Shown piece after piece: positions 47,099-56,307 of a stretch of 64,000 nt of DNA. A program made the translations under genes and the position numbers. Origin of the DNA: Nitrosospira briensis C-128 (GTDB lineage Bacteria > Pseudomonadota > Gammaproteobacteria > Burkholderiales > Nitrosomonadaceae); assembly GCF_000619905.2 (NCBI RefSeq), contig NZ_CP012371.1, positions 2,935,942 to 2,999,941 on the forward strand, in the 5' to 3' direction. Under the pieces are notes generated by a model. The model had not been told where the DNA came from. It did no database searches and saw only the letters and a list, made by a program, of their open reading frames with translations. Within the stretch, counting starts at the first letter, position 1, and each line of letters opens with the position of its first letter.

Positions 47099-47971
47099 AT
47101 GAAAAACCGGAATGCCGTCATTGCCTTCATTTTATCCATTTCGTTTACTGTCTTCATCTTGCCGGGAAGCGCGTCCGCTGGAAGCGCCTGTCATAATATT
47201 CTTACGAATGGGTTCTACAGCGAATATGCCCGAATCGACGCTCGGCTGAGAGACCGGTCGCTATACGCCGAATTATGTTCCTCCAATTTCGAGCAAGCAT
47301 TGACCGCAATCAAGCGCGCGCGTCGATCCGCGGATGATGGCTCGTTAGGTCTTTCATATGGTCTCTTCACCCTTGACGATGGCGGAACGAGCACCGGTGC
47401 GAACTCCGGGGCAGGCTCATCGGGCCTGGTCTTGAACGAAGAGCGATTCATGCAGTGGAAGAGCGGCTACTGTTCGAAGAATTCAGCGGTGGATTCATCC
47501 CAGGCAGCCGAGTTTTTCATGCAGAAGGCAGCTGTCGGGCATCCGGTCGCCATGAAGGCTGTGGAGGAATGGTCTGCCTGCATGCAAAAGCGGGAAGGGC
47601 TCAGCTGCTGGGCTTCCCCGAGCTATCCCTTGCCGCGCAATGAAGAGTTTCTGCTGAATGTCAAATGGACAAAGACCGGTTCTTCACAATCCCGGGTGCG
47701 GCCGGAAGTACGGCATTCTTTTCTCACGCGGGGTGCCGTCTCAAAATTCGAAGGCACGGAACCCCGGAGGATTTTACCGGTCGGTTATAAGCTAAACACA
47801 GAAACGTCCCAGATTGGGGTGACACGACCTGTGGATAAAGCAATATTCGCCAATCTCAAGATAAACGATGAGGGTGCGGAACACAGCTGTAGTGTTTTCA
47901 TACCGAGTGACAGCGATTTTACACTTTCAGCACCTTTCGTTAACCGATTGAAGTTCAGGTATCCAGGCTAA
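47099..47971 (+). CDS. Exported protein of unknown function
   Basis: 290 residues from the ATG at 47099, preceded by GGAGG; the frame runs far upstream but without sense. Signal peptide about 1-30 (VIAFILSISFTVFILPGSASA). The mature part has about eight cysteines (ACHNIL, LCSSNFE, YCSKNS, SACMQ, LSCWAS, EHSCSVF) suggesting disulfides, and a Gly/Ser/Thr-rich stretch GGTSTGANSGAGSSG. AAEFFMQKAAVGHPVAMKAVEEW resembles a Sel1-like repeat. Function unknown. Confidence 0.72.
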   Translation: MKNRNAVIAFILSISFTVFILPGSASAGSACHNILTNGFYSEYARIDARLRDRSLYAELCSSNFEQALTAIKRARRSADDGSLGLSYGLFTLDDGGTSTGANSGAGSSGLVLNEERFMQWKSGYCSKNSAVDSSQAAEFFMQKAAVGHPVAMKAVEEWSACMQKREGLSCWASPSYPLPRNEEFLLNVKWTKTGSSQSRVRPEVRHSFLTRGAVSKFEGTEPRRILPVGYKLNTETSQIGVTRPVDKAIFANLKINDEGAEHSCSVFIPSDSDFTLSAPFVNRLKFRYPG

Positions 47972-47983
47972 TAGTAGCGCTGC

Positions 47984-48703
47984 TTACCTCAGCATTGCCA
48001 CGCCCTTTAGAACGTCCGTGAATTGCTGGGCACGGTAGTCCGGAGTCACATCCTTATAGGATTTTGCGCCCTGGTTGGAATCAATGAAGATATTCTTGAT
48101 GCCGAGCAACTTCGCTCCATGGATGTCCCGGAACATGTCATTGCCCACCCAGATCACTTCTGCCGGCTTGAGGTTCATGTTGCCGAGAGTTCGTTGAAAA
48201 AGACGGGAGTCAGGTTTTCTGAAACCATAATGGCTGGAGATAACGGTAGACTCGAAGTAGCCTTCCAGCCCCACGGCACGGATTTCAGGCAGCGCAAAAC
48301 AAGACTGGGCATCGGAGATGAGCGCCAGGCGATAATTCATCCGCAATTCATTCAGCACTTGCTTGACGTTGGGATATAGCTGAAGGCGACTGCAGGATAT
48401 GCCGCGGTAAATATGGGAAATAACCTTGGCTACCTGCCCCCGGATGGACCCTGATCGGATGCCTTCTTGTATGAGTAACTCGTTCCATATAGCTTCCACA
48501 TCAATTTCCGGATATTCCTCGCCGCGCGCTTCCTTCTGTTGCTTCATGATTTGATAGTAGCGGTCCCTTACTTCCCAGCGGTGCAAATATACGCCCTGGT
48601 AGGTCAGATAGTGAGCAATCGCGCGGTAGATTTCCTCCATCGACTCATCGGTCTCGATATCGATCAGCGTGCCGTAAAGATCAAATAAAATGCCTTTTAT
48701 CAT
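47984..48703 (-). CDS. HAD-superfamily hydrolase
   Basis: 239 residues. HAD motifs: I in GILFDLYGTLIDIE (nucleophile Asp), II in LALISDAQ, III Lys near YGFRKPDSRLF, and IV in VIWVGNDMFRDIHGAK. Haloacid dehalogenase/phosphatase class with a helical cap. It starts six bases after the stop of the upstream APH-like kinase gene, with GAGG for a ribosome site, so the two are cotranscribed. Substrate unknown; the pairing suggests phosphorylation and dephosphorylation of one small molecule. Confidence 0.9.
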   Translation of the reverse strand: MIKGILFDLYGTLIDIETDESMEEIYRAIAHYLTYQGVYLHRWEVRDRYYQIMKQQKEARGEEYPEIDVEAIWNELLIQEGIRSGSIRGQVAKVISHIYRGISCSRLQLYPNVKQVLNELRMNYRLALISDAQSCFALPEIRAVGLEGYFESTVISSHYGFRKPDSRLFQRTLGNMNLKPAEVIWVGNDMFRDIHGAKLLGIKNIFIDSNQGAKSYKDVTPDYRAQQFTDVLKGVAMLR

Positions 48704-48709
48704 CGTAAG

Positions 48710-49708
48710 TTACCTCAACGTTTTTCTGGCTTCATCCAGTAATCGCCGGCTATATTTTTTATCGATCCATGCATTACGGGCAATGCGCAGAAGGGTGAGC
48801 CCCGAATAAAAAGGGGTACGCCGTGTGATAGCGCCGAAAGCGGCGTCCCGATCAGGGAAGTGACAGGCATACTCCCATAAAAAGTGTCCGATAAACGGCT
48901 CGGCCAGCCATTTATCACCGGTTCTCTGCATGAAGAAATGTTGGAGTTCTCCGACCACCCTCCCAAGATCAAAAACCCTGTCCGCCGACTTCATCCGTTC
49001 CAGATCGATAACGATCACCCAGGGGCCGTCGCCAAAGAGAATATTAGCTGGGGTGACATCGCTGTGAACAAGAACCTGCTGGTCTTCCCACATACAGGCT
49101 TTCTCCCGCCACCGGTCCTTGAACCGGTAAAACTCCAAAGCCTCGTCCCGTCCAACTCGTTGGGCATTGGTCAATTGTTCCATAATGCGATCAAAATATA
49201 CACCGTCTTTGTTGAAATCTACTTTACTATCCTGCGCGGTTCGGTTGTGCAGCGTGGCGAGAAAATAAGCGAGTGCAGCAAGTTTTTGAAAAAGAATATC
49301 TCGAGCGTTTTCGCGAATCGCCTTGACGATGAAGTCCGCAAGCGGCGTGCCGTAGCAGAATTCTTCTACCAAAACCTTATTCAGATCGGCGTTTCGCCCC
49401 AAGGGGCGCGCGACGTAATGCGGATAGCCATTAAAGCCAATGCTTCGGAGATAATTCAGGTTATTGAATTCCCGTTCCATTCGATGAAAGGCGGCCTCCG
49501 ACCCAAAGCCGGCGACGCCGCCAAAAAATTTTCCGATAATACGGGTGTGGCTGTGGCGGTCTTCGTAGAGGTAGACGTGATTGGAAGCCGGTAGCCGATA
49601 TACACGGAAGTCGGGAGAATTCATGCCGACGCCCAGCAGAGGAACAATATCGTTACGAAGGTAGGTATAAAAAGGATCGTGCGTCGAAAGATGACCGAGG
49701 TATTTCAC
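48710..49708 (-). CDS. Phosphotransferase of the aminoglycoside-kinase (APH) fold
   Basis: 332 residues with a protein-kinase-like fold. The catalytic loop is VLVHSDVTPANILFGDG (HxDxxxxN, with D and N), followed by VIVIDLERMKSADRVFDLGRVV (metal-binding Asp). The N-lobe has IIGKFFGG with a Lys. Start GTG at 49708, preceded by AGGA. It is the first gene of a pair with the HAD hydrolase. Antibiotic modification is not implied; many APH-fold enzymes act on sugars or lipids. Confidence 0.85.
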   Translation of the reverse strand: MKYLGHLSTHDPFYTYLRNDIVPLLGVGMNSPDFRVYRLPASNHVYLYEDRHSHTRIIGKFFGGVAGFGSEAAFHRMEREFNNLNYLRSIGFNGYPHYVARPLGRNADLNKVLVEEFCYGTPLADFIVKAIRENARDILFQKLAALAYFLATLHNRTAQDSKVDFNKDGVYFDRIMEQLTNAQRVGRDEALEFYRFKDRWREKACMWEDQQVLVHSDVTPANILFGDGPWVIVIDLERMKSADRVFDLGRVVGELQHFFMQRTGDKWLAEPFIGHFLWEYACHFPDRDAAFGAITRRTPFYSGLTLLRIARNAWIDKKYSRRLLDEARKTLR

Positions 49709-49826
49709 GTCCTATGGATTGCAATAATCATTGAAATTCTCAAGGTCATGCATACGTAAGACTTACGATTGATTTCTTTGCTATACAACCGGCCGAGGCT
49801 CGGGTATCCGTAATCGGCTAGCGACA

Positions 49827-50510
49827 TCAACCTCTGAATACAATATCGAATACCGCGACCATGAACTCAGGTTCCTCTGTTGTCGGTGAGCGCAGCTTTA
49901 CGATCAACGCTTCGGGGTCGGGAGTGCTCTGGAGGTATGGATCCTTGTCGTTGTATGGATCGCCTTCGAAGTACATCTGCGTTACGAGGACGTCGTGGCG
50001 GCCTTTAACGTCGAAATGAATATGCGCCGGCCTGATTCCGGTGATTCCCGCGGGATAATGTATCGGTTTGATTGTCTTGAACTGATAGAGGCCATCGGCA
50101 CCGGTGGTTACCGCCCCGAAACCCTGGAAGTTCGGATCGAGCGGTGCCGGGTTCGTATCGTCGGGATGCGCATAGCGGCCGAAAGCATTGGCCTGCCATA
50201 TTTCGATCTCCGCGCCTGCCACGGGCTTGCCTGCAGGATTTCGCACACATCCGGTAACAATAAGAGGCTGCCCCTTTGCACGGCCCGACCCGCCCGGTAC
50301 CCGAGTCAGGTCTCCGCTGCGATCGGGCTTGCTCATGATGGGATAAAAGGGGCCAAGGATCTGATCTTGTGTCCGGTTCAGAGCTGGTTGCGCAAAAACC
50401 GCAGTGGCCGATGGCAATATGCCTGTGGCGAATATTGCAGCCGATGCTTTCAATATCATGCGGCGGCTCAACATGACGCGATGATTTTGCATTCTCTTAT
50501 CCGGACTCAT
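49827..50510 (-). CDS. Exported intradiol ring-cleavage dioxygenase
   Basis: 227 residues, protocatechuate 3,4-dioxygenase-type iron(III) enzyme. A Tat-like signal (SRRMILKASAAIFATGILPS, ends VFA) suggests export already folded. The fold and ligands are visible: GCVRNPAGKPVAGAEIEIWQANAFGRYAHP (first Tyr), KTIKPIHYP (second Tyr) and RPAHIHF (two His). The ATG at 50510 follows GAGG. It stands alone without other aromatic-degradation genes, so the substrate is unknown. Confidence 0.9.
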   Translation of the reverse strand: MSPDKRMQNHRVMLSRRMILKASAAIFATGILPSATAVFAQPALNRTQDQILGPFYPIMSKPDRSGDLTRVPGGSGRAKGQPLIVTGCVRNPAGKPVAGAEIEIWQANAFGRYAHPDDTNPAPLDPNFQGFGAVTTGADGLYQFKTIKPIHYPAGITGIRPAHIHFDVKGRHDVLVTQMYFEGDPYNDKDPYLQSTPDPEALIVKLRSPTTEEPEFMVAVFDIVFRG

Positions 50511-50869
50511 GGTCGATATCCTCTTTCATAATGGCAGGTTGAAATTTGACGCGGTATTCTGCTGCGGCCCAGTACGATCCTCACCGAAGGGGAAACATAT
50601 CCTGTCTCCTGGAAGGGAAGCCTGCTCCTCTAATGAATTCTTCCATATAAAATCACGTTAGTACAGTATGAGTATACGCTTGCGCAATTGATGCGTCAGA
50701 GCAAATCCTTGTTCTCGATGCAGACGTTAAATCGTCTTTTCCAGTATGTATCTAATGATGATTTTCAATACAGCTACAGCTCCTTTCGTGGATAACAGGT
50801 TGATCGTTGAACCTGGGTTCTCAAGTGCGGCAACCAGCGTTGCAGCGCATGCCCGGGCGTAGCCGGAGT
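50511..50869. other. Gene-free stretch between divergent dioxygenase and oxidoreductase genes
   Basis: 359 bases. The oxidoreductase frame is open back to 50807, so part could be coding; the rest shows nothing recognisable. Confidence 0.4.
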
Positions 50870-51934
50870 ATGGATATCGTTGTCGTCGGCGGCGGACCGG
50901 CTGGTGCGATATGCGCGCTCATGCTCGCGCGCGGCGGCGCGCGCGTGAGTCTTATACATTGGGGCGGTTATGCCGCTGGCGGCATCGAACTCGTGTCTGG
51001 CCACGCGCGTCACCTTATTGAACGCTATAGCCCCGATTTTTTCCAGAAGGCGTCGCTCGGGGTAGAAGTCCATGAGACGATATCATTATGGGGTACGCCC
51101 GAGCCCATTACATTTAACGCAATGTTTAACCCATGGGGTGCCGGTGTCGCGGTAGCGCGCCCGCTTTTCGACCGAGCACTGCGTCATCTGGCTTGCACGG
51201 CGGGTGTGTCCATCATTGACGATGCCAAAGTTATGCGTATTGAGCGCAGCAGAGATCAGTGGCATCTCCTGATGCGCTCGGCCGGAACCACCGCTGATGA
51301 GGCCGAAAGTCATGCATCCGCCAGTTTTCTGATCCTTGCTACTGGCCGCGTAGCCGCACAGTTTGTCGATAGATCACCCGTAGCCGAACCATCGGGAATT
51401 GCCTTGATGACATTTTTACGAACGCCGGGTAGCGGGTCAGTCCAATCACACGGAAATACGCTTTATGTCGAGGGCACGGACAACGGCTGGTGGTACGCAT
51501 TGCCCGCCGGGGACGGCACTTACTTCACCGGTTTTTGTACTGATCGCGATGAGGTTAAAAAAAGGCCTGCCTCCCTGAAGGAATTTTTTGTCCGTGAGCT
51601 TTGCAACACTCGGCTGCTCGCACCTCTATTGTCGACCACTTCAGGAAATATACAAATATCCGGCCGTATGGCTGGCGCCAAGGTATTCGACAGGATGTCG
51701 GGAGAAGGCTGGATCGCTGTTGGTGATGCTGCTTATGCGCCAGATCCGCTCAGCGGGATGGGAATTGAATTGGCGATTGAATCCGCGCAGCTTGGGGCGC
51801 ATGCACTGCTGGAGGCTACGCAAGGATCAACGCAATCCCACGCACTCAAGGGATTTGCGGAGTATGAAGACGCGATACGAGAGCGCGTGCGCCGACAGGA
51901 AAAGACAGCGGCATACCATTACGGCCGCCTTTGA
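50870..51934 (+). CDS. FAD-dependent oxidoreductase (halogenase/LodB-like)
   Basis: 354 residues from the ATG at 50870; frames at 50849 (ATG) and 50807 (TTG) are possible. FAD-binding fold MDIVVVGGGPAGAICALMLARGGARV at the N-terminus, the middle motif LILATGRVAA, and the GD motif GWIAVGDAAYAPDPLSGMGIELAIESA. This is the p-hydroxybenzoate hydroxylase/geranylgeranyl-reductase superfamily, near LodB-like proteins that modify partner enzymes. No LodA-type partner is adjacent. Substrate unknown. Confidence 0.85.
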   Translation: MDIVVVGGGPAGAICALMLARGGARVSLIHWGGYAAGGIELVSGHARHLIERYSPDFFQKASLGVEVHETISLWGTPEPITFNAMFNPWGAGVAVARPLFDRALRHLACTAGVSIIDDAKVMRIERSRDQWHLLMRSAGTTADEAESHASASFLILATGRVAAQFVDRSPVAEPSGIALMTFLRTPGSGSVQSHGNTLYVEGTDNGWWYALPAGDGTYFTGFCTDRDEVKKRPASLKEFFVRELCNTRLLAPLLSTTSGNIQISGRMAGAKVFDRMSGEGWIAVGDAAYAPDPLSGMGIELAIESAQLGAHALLEATQGSTQSHALKGFAEYEDAIRERVRRQEKTAAYHYGRL

Positions 51935-52143
51935 AAACCTGAAACCGATGGTATTGTCATATCACGATCCAGCTGATCTTAACCCGGATGTTTCATAATT
52001 TGACGCGCGTCCTTGCTGGTCTTTTGTTTCGTATGAAAATTCCGTTCAGTCGGGCGTATGAATAACTACGCCACTCTTTCACAAAATCTCCCTACAAAAC
52101 AAAATCCTGCGCAATCATCACGCGAATTTATGAAACATCCTGG

Positions 52144-52932
52144 TTAGCCGATCTTTACGGCCAACATGGAAATTGAGCCGCCATCGAATCCTTCCACCGG
52201 GAAACTGATTTTCTCATCTTTCCGGCGTTGTGCAAGGACGTAGAGAAAAGGAAGATAATGCTCCGGGGTGGGTACCGATAACAATGCGTCCTGCCCAAGT
52301 TCTTCATACGCTATGAGCGAATCGACATCGCCTGAGCTTAACGACTCACGTATGACATTCTCAAACCGGACAGCCCAATCGTATGGTTCTACATTGTGCT
52401 TTCCCCATGCATATGCGTGCAGATTATGTACGATATTCCCGCTGCCCAGGATAAGCACCCCCTGATCGCGCAACGATGTCAGGCGTCGGGCCGTGTCATA
52501 ATGCCAGGCTGCTTCCCGGGTTTCATCTATGCTCAACTGAACGACGGGAATATCGGCATCGGGAAAAATATGCATGAGAACCGACCAGGCGCCGTGATCA
52601 AGACCCCAGCTGGTGTCCATGACCGCAACTGGCATCAGCAAATCCGCGACTTCCGCCGCGAACTCGAGGGATCCCGGCGCGGGATACTGAACTTGATGAA
52701 GCTCGGGGGGAAAACCGCCAAAGTCGTGAATAGTCCGCGGATGCGCCATGGCCGTGATTGCTGTTTTCGGCACGTACCAGTGTGCCGAGATGCAGAGAAC
52801 AGCTTTGGGTCTGGGGATTAGCGAGGCGCCGATAGCAGACCACGCTTCGGTATACCGGTTGCGGGAGATCGCATTCATCGGATTGCCGTGGCCCACGAAC
52901 ACTGCGGGCATCGATGCCTTGGGGTAGGGCAT
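52144..52932 (-). CDS. ygiD: LigB-type extradiol dioxygenase (DODA/YgiD family)
   Basis: About 262 residues. Zn/Fe ligands as in YgiD: MPAVFVGHGNPMNAIS (His), LCISAHWYVPKTAI (His), and ILGSGNIVHNLHAYAWG (His), plus HGAWSVLMHIFPDADIPVVQLSID. E. coli YgiD is a 4,5-DOPA dioxygenase. The start is uncertain: 52932 (MPYPKAS) is used, while 52911 matches the family start most closely. No operon partner. Confidence 0.92.
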   Translation of the reverse strand: MPYPKASMPAVFVGHGNPMNAISRNRYTEAWSAIGASLIPRPKAVLCISAHWYVPKTAITAMAHPRTIHDFGGFPPELHQVQYPAPGSLEFAAEVADLLMPVAVMDTSWGLDHGAWSVLMHIFPDADIPVVQLSIDETREAAWHYDTARRLTSLRDQGVLILGSGNIVHNLHAYAWGKHNVEPYDWAVRFENVIRESLSSGDVDSLIAYEELGQDALLSVPTPEHYLPFLYVLAQRRKDEKISFPVEGFDGGSISMLAVKIG

Positions 52933-53895
52933 TGGATTAAATAAATATAAATGTAAAAAAGAAAGACCGGGAGTGTCCCGTGACTCATCCAGATTTTCCA
53001 ATCACGGAATCATCGCATAATCCGAGGTTTCAAGTGCATCCGCCTTGCCGGCGGTATAGCTCGCCGGCAGCGTAGTCATGACGGGAATGCCCGAATTCAG
53101 GTCAAGATGCGGGATCACCAGCAGGCTTCAGTCAAGCGCTTTCTTTATGCAGTATGGCGCTCTCGTGTTTTTTCCTTTCCGGTATTTTTTCGATACTTAT
53201 CCAATGCTGGTGGCCACTCGACTGGAAATGCCTGAACATCTTTTGTCGGAAGGCTGCCGACCTGTGATCGAACAATGCAGAAGCTATGCCGAACACATCC
53301 TGATCATCATGTTTTTTCATTGTGCGCCCCTGAAGGGAGTAAATAAAAAGCTGAATAAACCATAATAAGTTTCCGAAGCGGTTGTTCGCCAAAAAGGACG
53401 AAGGGCGTTTTAGGGCTTCCAATATTTTTTTGCCCGCTTTCGAAAAGCGTATACCGCTCCAGCTACGTCTTCAGCTTAAAACGAAACTTTTACAGTAATA
53501 TGAAAAGCTTCATCTTTCGAATTGCGCACATTGTCCGGGAACGGATCGGGTTTCGTTCGTGCGGAACCGAACGGAAGCTGCATTTGTGGCACAAGATTTT
53601 ATAAGTTCGCGTTTTCGCGGAACTGATGAGAACGCCTGACATGAAAGTAATGAGGTTGCAATGTGTCGTTTGATCTGTTGACCCTCTCTTCGTAATTTTG
53701 ATTGATGGACACGCGCCGCCAGGAAACAATAAGATGAATTTTACTTTTCCTGACCTCAATATAGCGTTAGCACGTCTTTTGCTTGCAGCGTGAGATGGGT
53801 TTACCGAATCTTTACCTGATTGCTATTCCTGAACATATCCGGCTATTATTTTGCCTATCCATTGAAATCCGGATTGCGTTCTCTGTATCCAATTT
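52933..53895. other. 963-base gene-free stretch upstream of the Wzz-like gene
   Basis: Two longer ORFs (53078-53365 + and 53490-53759 -) lack ribosome sites and family features. A perfect hairpin is present at 53047-53068 (GCCGGCG / CGCCGGC, eight-base loop). The right part (53480-53860) is AT-rich and should carry the promoter of the Wzz-like gene. A TGGCAC at about 53587 lacks a matching -12 element, so no sigma-54 promoter is claimed. Confidence 0.5.
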
Positions 53896-55941
53896 TTGGA
53901 TGTAACCCGGTTTATGAAAAACAGAATCGATTCGCGCTTTACTCCTGATTTCCGTGCCGCTGCCGACACGGATGAGCATCCCTGGTACCGATCCCGCAGA
54001 TTCAGCATCTTCGGCCTGGTATTTCTAATCAGCATCGCGATAAGCCTGGCTTATGTTTACAGCCGACCGGCCATTTACGGTAGCGGCGCGACATTGCTGA
54101 CCTCGGCGATGACTGCGATAGACCGTGAAAGCAGCGAGGCGGATATTCAGCATGTCGCTATTCAACGACAGATTTTTCTGCGGCATGAGCTTGCTGCAGA
54201 GACTGTGTCGCGACTCAAGGCTTCGTCAGCAGGCAAGTCTCTGCAACGGCTGACTGCGCCCGATATTCAGAATCTGTTGAATGTCGAACCCATCGCTGAA
54301 ACCAATCTCGTTGAGATAAAGGCAGAAGGACCGGATGCCAAGTTCTTGCCGCTGCTCATTAATACGTGGATAGATGTGTACCTGGATGCGCGGACTGAAG
54401 AAGTCAAAAGATTGACAACCGATACCGAACATATTGTGGAGGACGAGGTAAAGCGCCTGGCTGATAAGGTCAGCTCTACCCGACTGGAATTGGAGGCTTT
54501 CCGAAAGAATCACGATATCTCTTCCACGGAACGTGAAGAAAATGAAGCAGCAGCCCGCCTTAAAGGCCTGAACGATTCTCTCAACAAGGCCAGTGAAGAT
54601 GAAGTGAAGGCGAGGGCCAACCTGAATTCCATCCAGACCGCCATTGCCCGGGGAAAGGCGGTGGTGCCCGATGATGAGAAGGGCAGCCTGGTCGATCTTG
54701 AATCGCGTTTGCAGGACTTGCGCGAAAAGCTGGCGGAACTCGATAAAAAATTTACGCGGGAGTATTTAAATCTGCAACCCGATTTGAAATCCATTCCGGA
54801 ACAAATCAAGGAACTGGAGGCGGCGGTCAATAATAAACGTAAATATGGTGCAAGCGTCGCATTGAATGATGCCGAGATGGCATTTGCGGCCGCACAACAA
54901 ACTGTTAGAGAAATTCGTGCTCAATTGAGCGAGCATAAACGGGAAGCATCGGCATTCACGTCCAAATTTGCTGAGCACGACGCCTTGAAAACCGATCTGG
55001 AAGGTTTGGAGACGCTTTACCGGGACGCGCAGGAGCGGTTGGTGCAAGTCAAAACCGGCCGCAAAGATAAATATCCCCAGGTAACGGTCATTAGCAGGGC
55101 TTTTGAACCGGTGGAACCGCTCAGGCCCAATTATAGCCGGGATGCTTTGATAGCCATTGTGGGCTCACTATTGCTAGGGCTCTTCGGCGTATGGGTTTTC
55201 GAATATTTGGCAACGCAAAAAAAAGAACAACAGCCGCTTGTTGCGGTTTTTGGCGTGCAGGGACATCCGGCTCCCGCTGCCCCATTAATCGAACATCCTC
55301 ATGCCGCGCTGGGCACCGTGGCGGGTCAGCTGGGGCAAAAAACAAACAATGCCCTGGCAGGTCCGGGGTGCCGGGAGCTTTCCAGTCATCAGTTAAGAAT
55401 TTTGCTCAACGCTGCCAATCTAAAGGGAAAACAACTGATTGGCTTATTGCTCAGCGGATTGACCATCGACGAAGCTGCATCATTGACGCCGGACCAGATC
55501 GATCCGGATGCCGCAGCCATCAATCTTGCAGGAAGGTCGCCCAGAGTCATTCCTCTAAGCAATCCCATTAAATCGTCGCTCATGCAGTCAGGAGGTCATC
55601 CGGTATGGAACCCGGATGACCCAGGGACGCACATCGATCTTTCCGCCGCATTAGTCTGTGCAGCAGTCGATTCGGGTTTACCTGACCCCCAGCAAATTAC
55701 CGCCGAAGCGATCCGGCATAGCTATATTGCTTACCTTGTACGCCAAGGTCTGCGACTAGCGGATCTCGAGCAGGTCACGGGCTATCTGGAGCCTTCGGTC
55801 ATTTCCAGCTACAGCGCGTATTCACCGCCGCAACAAGGCCGGGATATTTACGAGATTGAGCTGCTTCACCCTGCGTTGATGACAATGTCGGGCGAAGCCC
55901 GACCTACAAACCAGCAAGGAGGAACTTATCCTCGAGGATAA
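53896..55941 (+). CDS. Wzz/GumC-like polysaccharide co-polymerase fused to a tyrosine-recombinase-like domain
   Basis: 681 residues. Residues 1-440 form a chain-length determinant: membrane helix 36-56, periplasmic long coiled coil (about 165-390), the Pro-rich end VEPLRPNYSR, and a second helix at about 415-437. A cytoplasmic linker leads to residues 496-650, which resemble the catalytic domain of tyrosine recombinases: GLLLSGLTIDEAASLTPDQID, ITAEAIRHSYIAYLV and GYLEPSVISSYSAYSP. Arg607-His608 and Tyr639 align with the second Arg, His and nucleophile; the first Arg is Thr523 and the GH His is Tyr630. No kinase domain as in Wzc. Last residues are coded by a REP-like palindrome. An ATG at 53914 is an alternative start. 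Confidence 0.82.
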   Translation: MDVTRFMKNRIDSRFTPDFRAAADTDEHPWYRSRRFSIFGLVFLISIAISLAYVYSRPAIYGSGATLLTSAMTAIDRESSEADIQHVAIQRQIFLRHELAAETVSRLKASSAGKSLQRLTAPDIQNLLNVEPIAETNLVEIKAEGPDAKFLPLLINTWIDVYLDARTEEVKRLTTDTEHIVEDEVKRLADKVSSTRLELEAFRKNHDISSTEREENEAAARLKGLNDSLNKASEDEVKARANLNSIQTAIARGKAVVPDDEKGSLVDLESRLQDLREKLAELDKKFTREYLNLQPDLKSIPEQIKELEAAVNNKRKYGASVALNDAEMAFAAAQQTVREIRAQLSEHKREASAFTSKFAEHDALKTDLEGLETLYRDAQERLVQVKTGRKDKYPQVTVISRAFEPVEPLRPNYSRDALIAIVGSLLLGLFGVWVFEYLATQKKEQQPLVAVFGVQGHPAPAAPLIEHPHAALGTVAGQLGQKTNNALAGPGCRELSSHQLRILLNAANLKGKQLIGLLLSGLTIDEAASLTPDQIDPDAAAINLAGRSPRVIPLSNPIKSSLMQSGGHPVWNPDDPGTHIDLSAALVCAAVDSGLPDPQQITAEAIRHSYIAYLVRQGLRLADLEQVTGYLEPSVISSYSAYSPPQQGRDIYEIELLHPALMTMSGEARPTNQQGGTYPRG

Positions 55942-56215
55942 ACAACAACCCGCCGCAACGACCCAGTAGGGCGGGTTTCACCCGCCGATCAGCCGCAATC
56001 GGTAGAGCAGGATTCACTCACAGGGATAAGGCAGCGGTCATAGAGCAGGCTTCACTACCGCAGATTCTCACCGCAATCAGCAACAATCCGTAAGGCGGGT
56101 TTCACCCGCCGCGATCAGCCGCAATCGGCAGGGCAGGATTTACCCACCGGGGAATAAAGTAAAGCAACGGCCCGCCAAGGCAAATTTCACCCGCCGAAAC
56201 GAAGCCGAAGCGGGC
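55887..56215. repeat. Cluster of REP-like palindromes
   Basis: GTCGGGC-GAA-GCCCGAC (55887-55903) lies inside the end of the Wzz-like gene. GGCGGGTTTCACCCGCC occurs at 55970-55986 and again at 56094-56110, each followed by a similar ~45-base segment starting GATCAGCCGCAATCGG. A third degenerate copy ends near 56195. Copies are about 124 bases apart. No gene is seen between 55942 and 56307. Confidence 0.75.
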
Positions 56216-56307
56216 TCATAAAGCCTTACCTGTTCCGATATAGAATTCCCATCGTCGAATGAGCCCCACCAGTGGACCCGCGGGTGGCTTGCCCAGCGGT
56301 TCCCCGA

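Noticed and set aside
46738-47157. 139-codon minus-strand ORF
   Set aside because: Overlaps the start of a well-supported exported protein and has no ribosome site or recognisable domain.
53078-53365. 95-codon ORF upstream of the Wzz-like gene
   Set aside because: No ribosome site, no family features, and a mirror-image ORF of similar length on the other strand.
53585-53605. TGGCAC resembling a sigma-54 -24 element
   Set aside because: The expected GC at the -12 position is absent (TTTA instead of TTGC).
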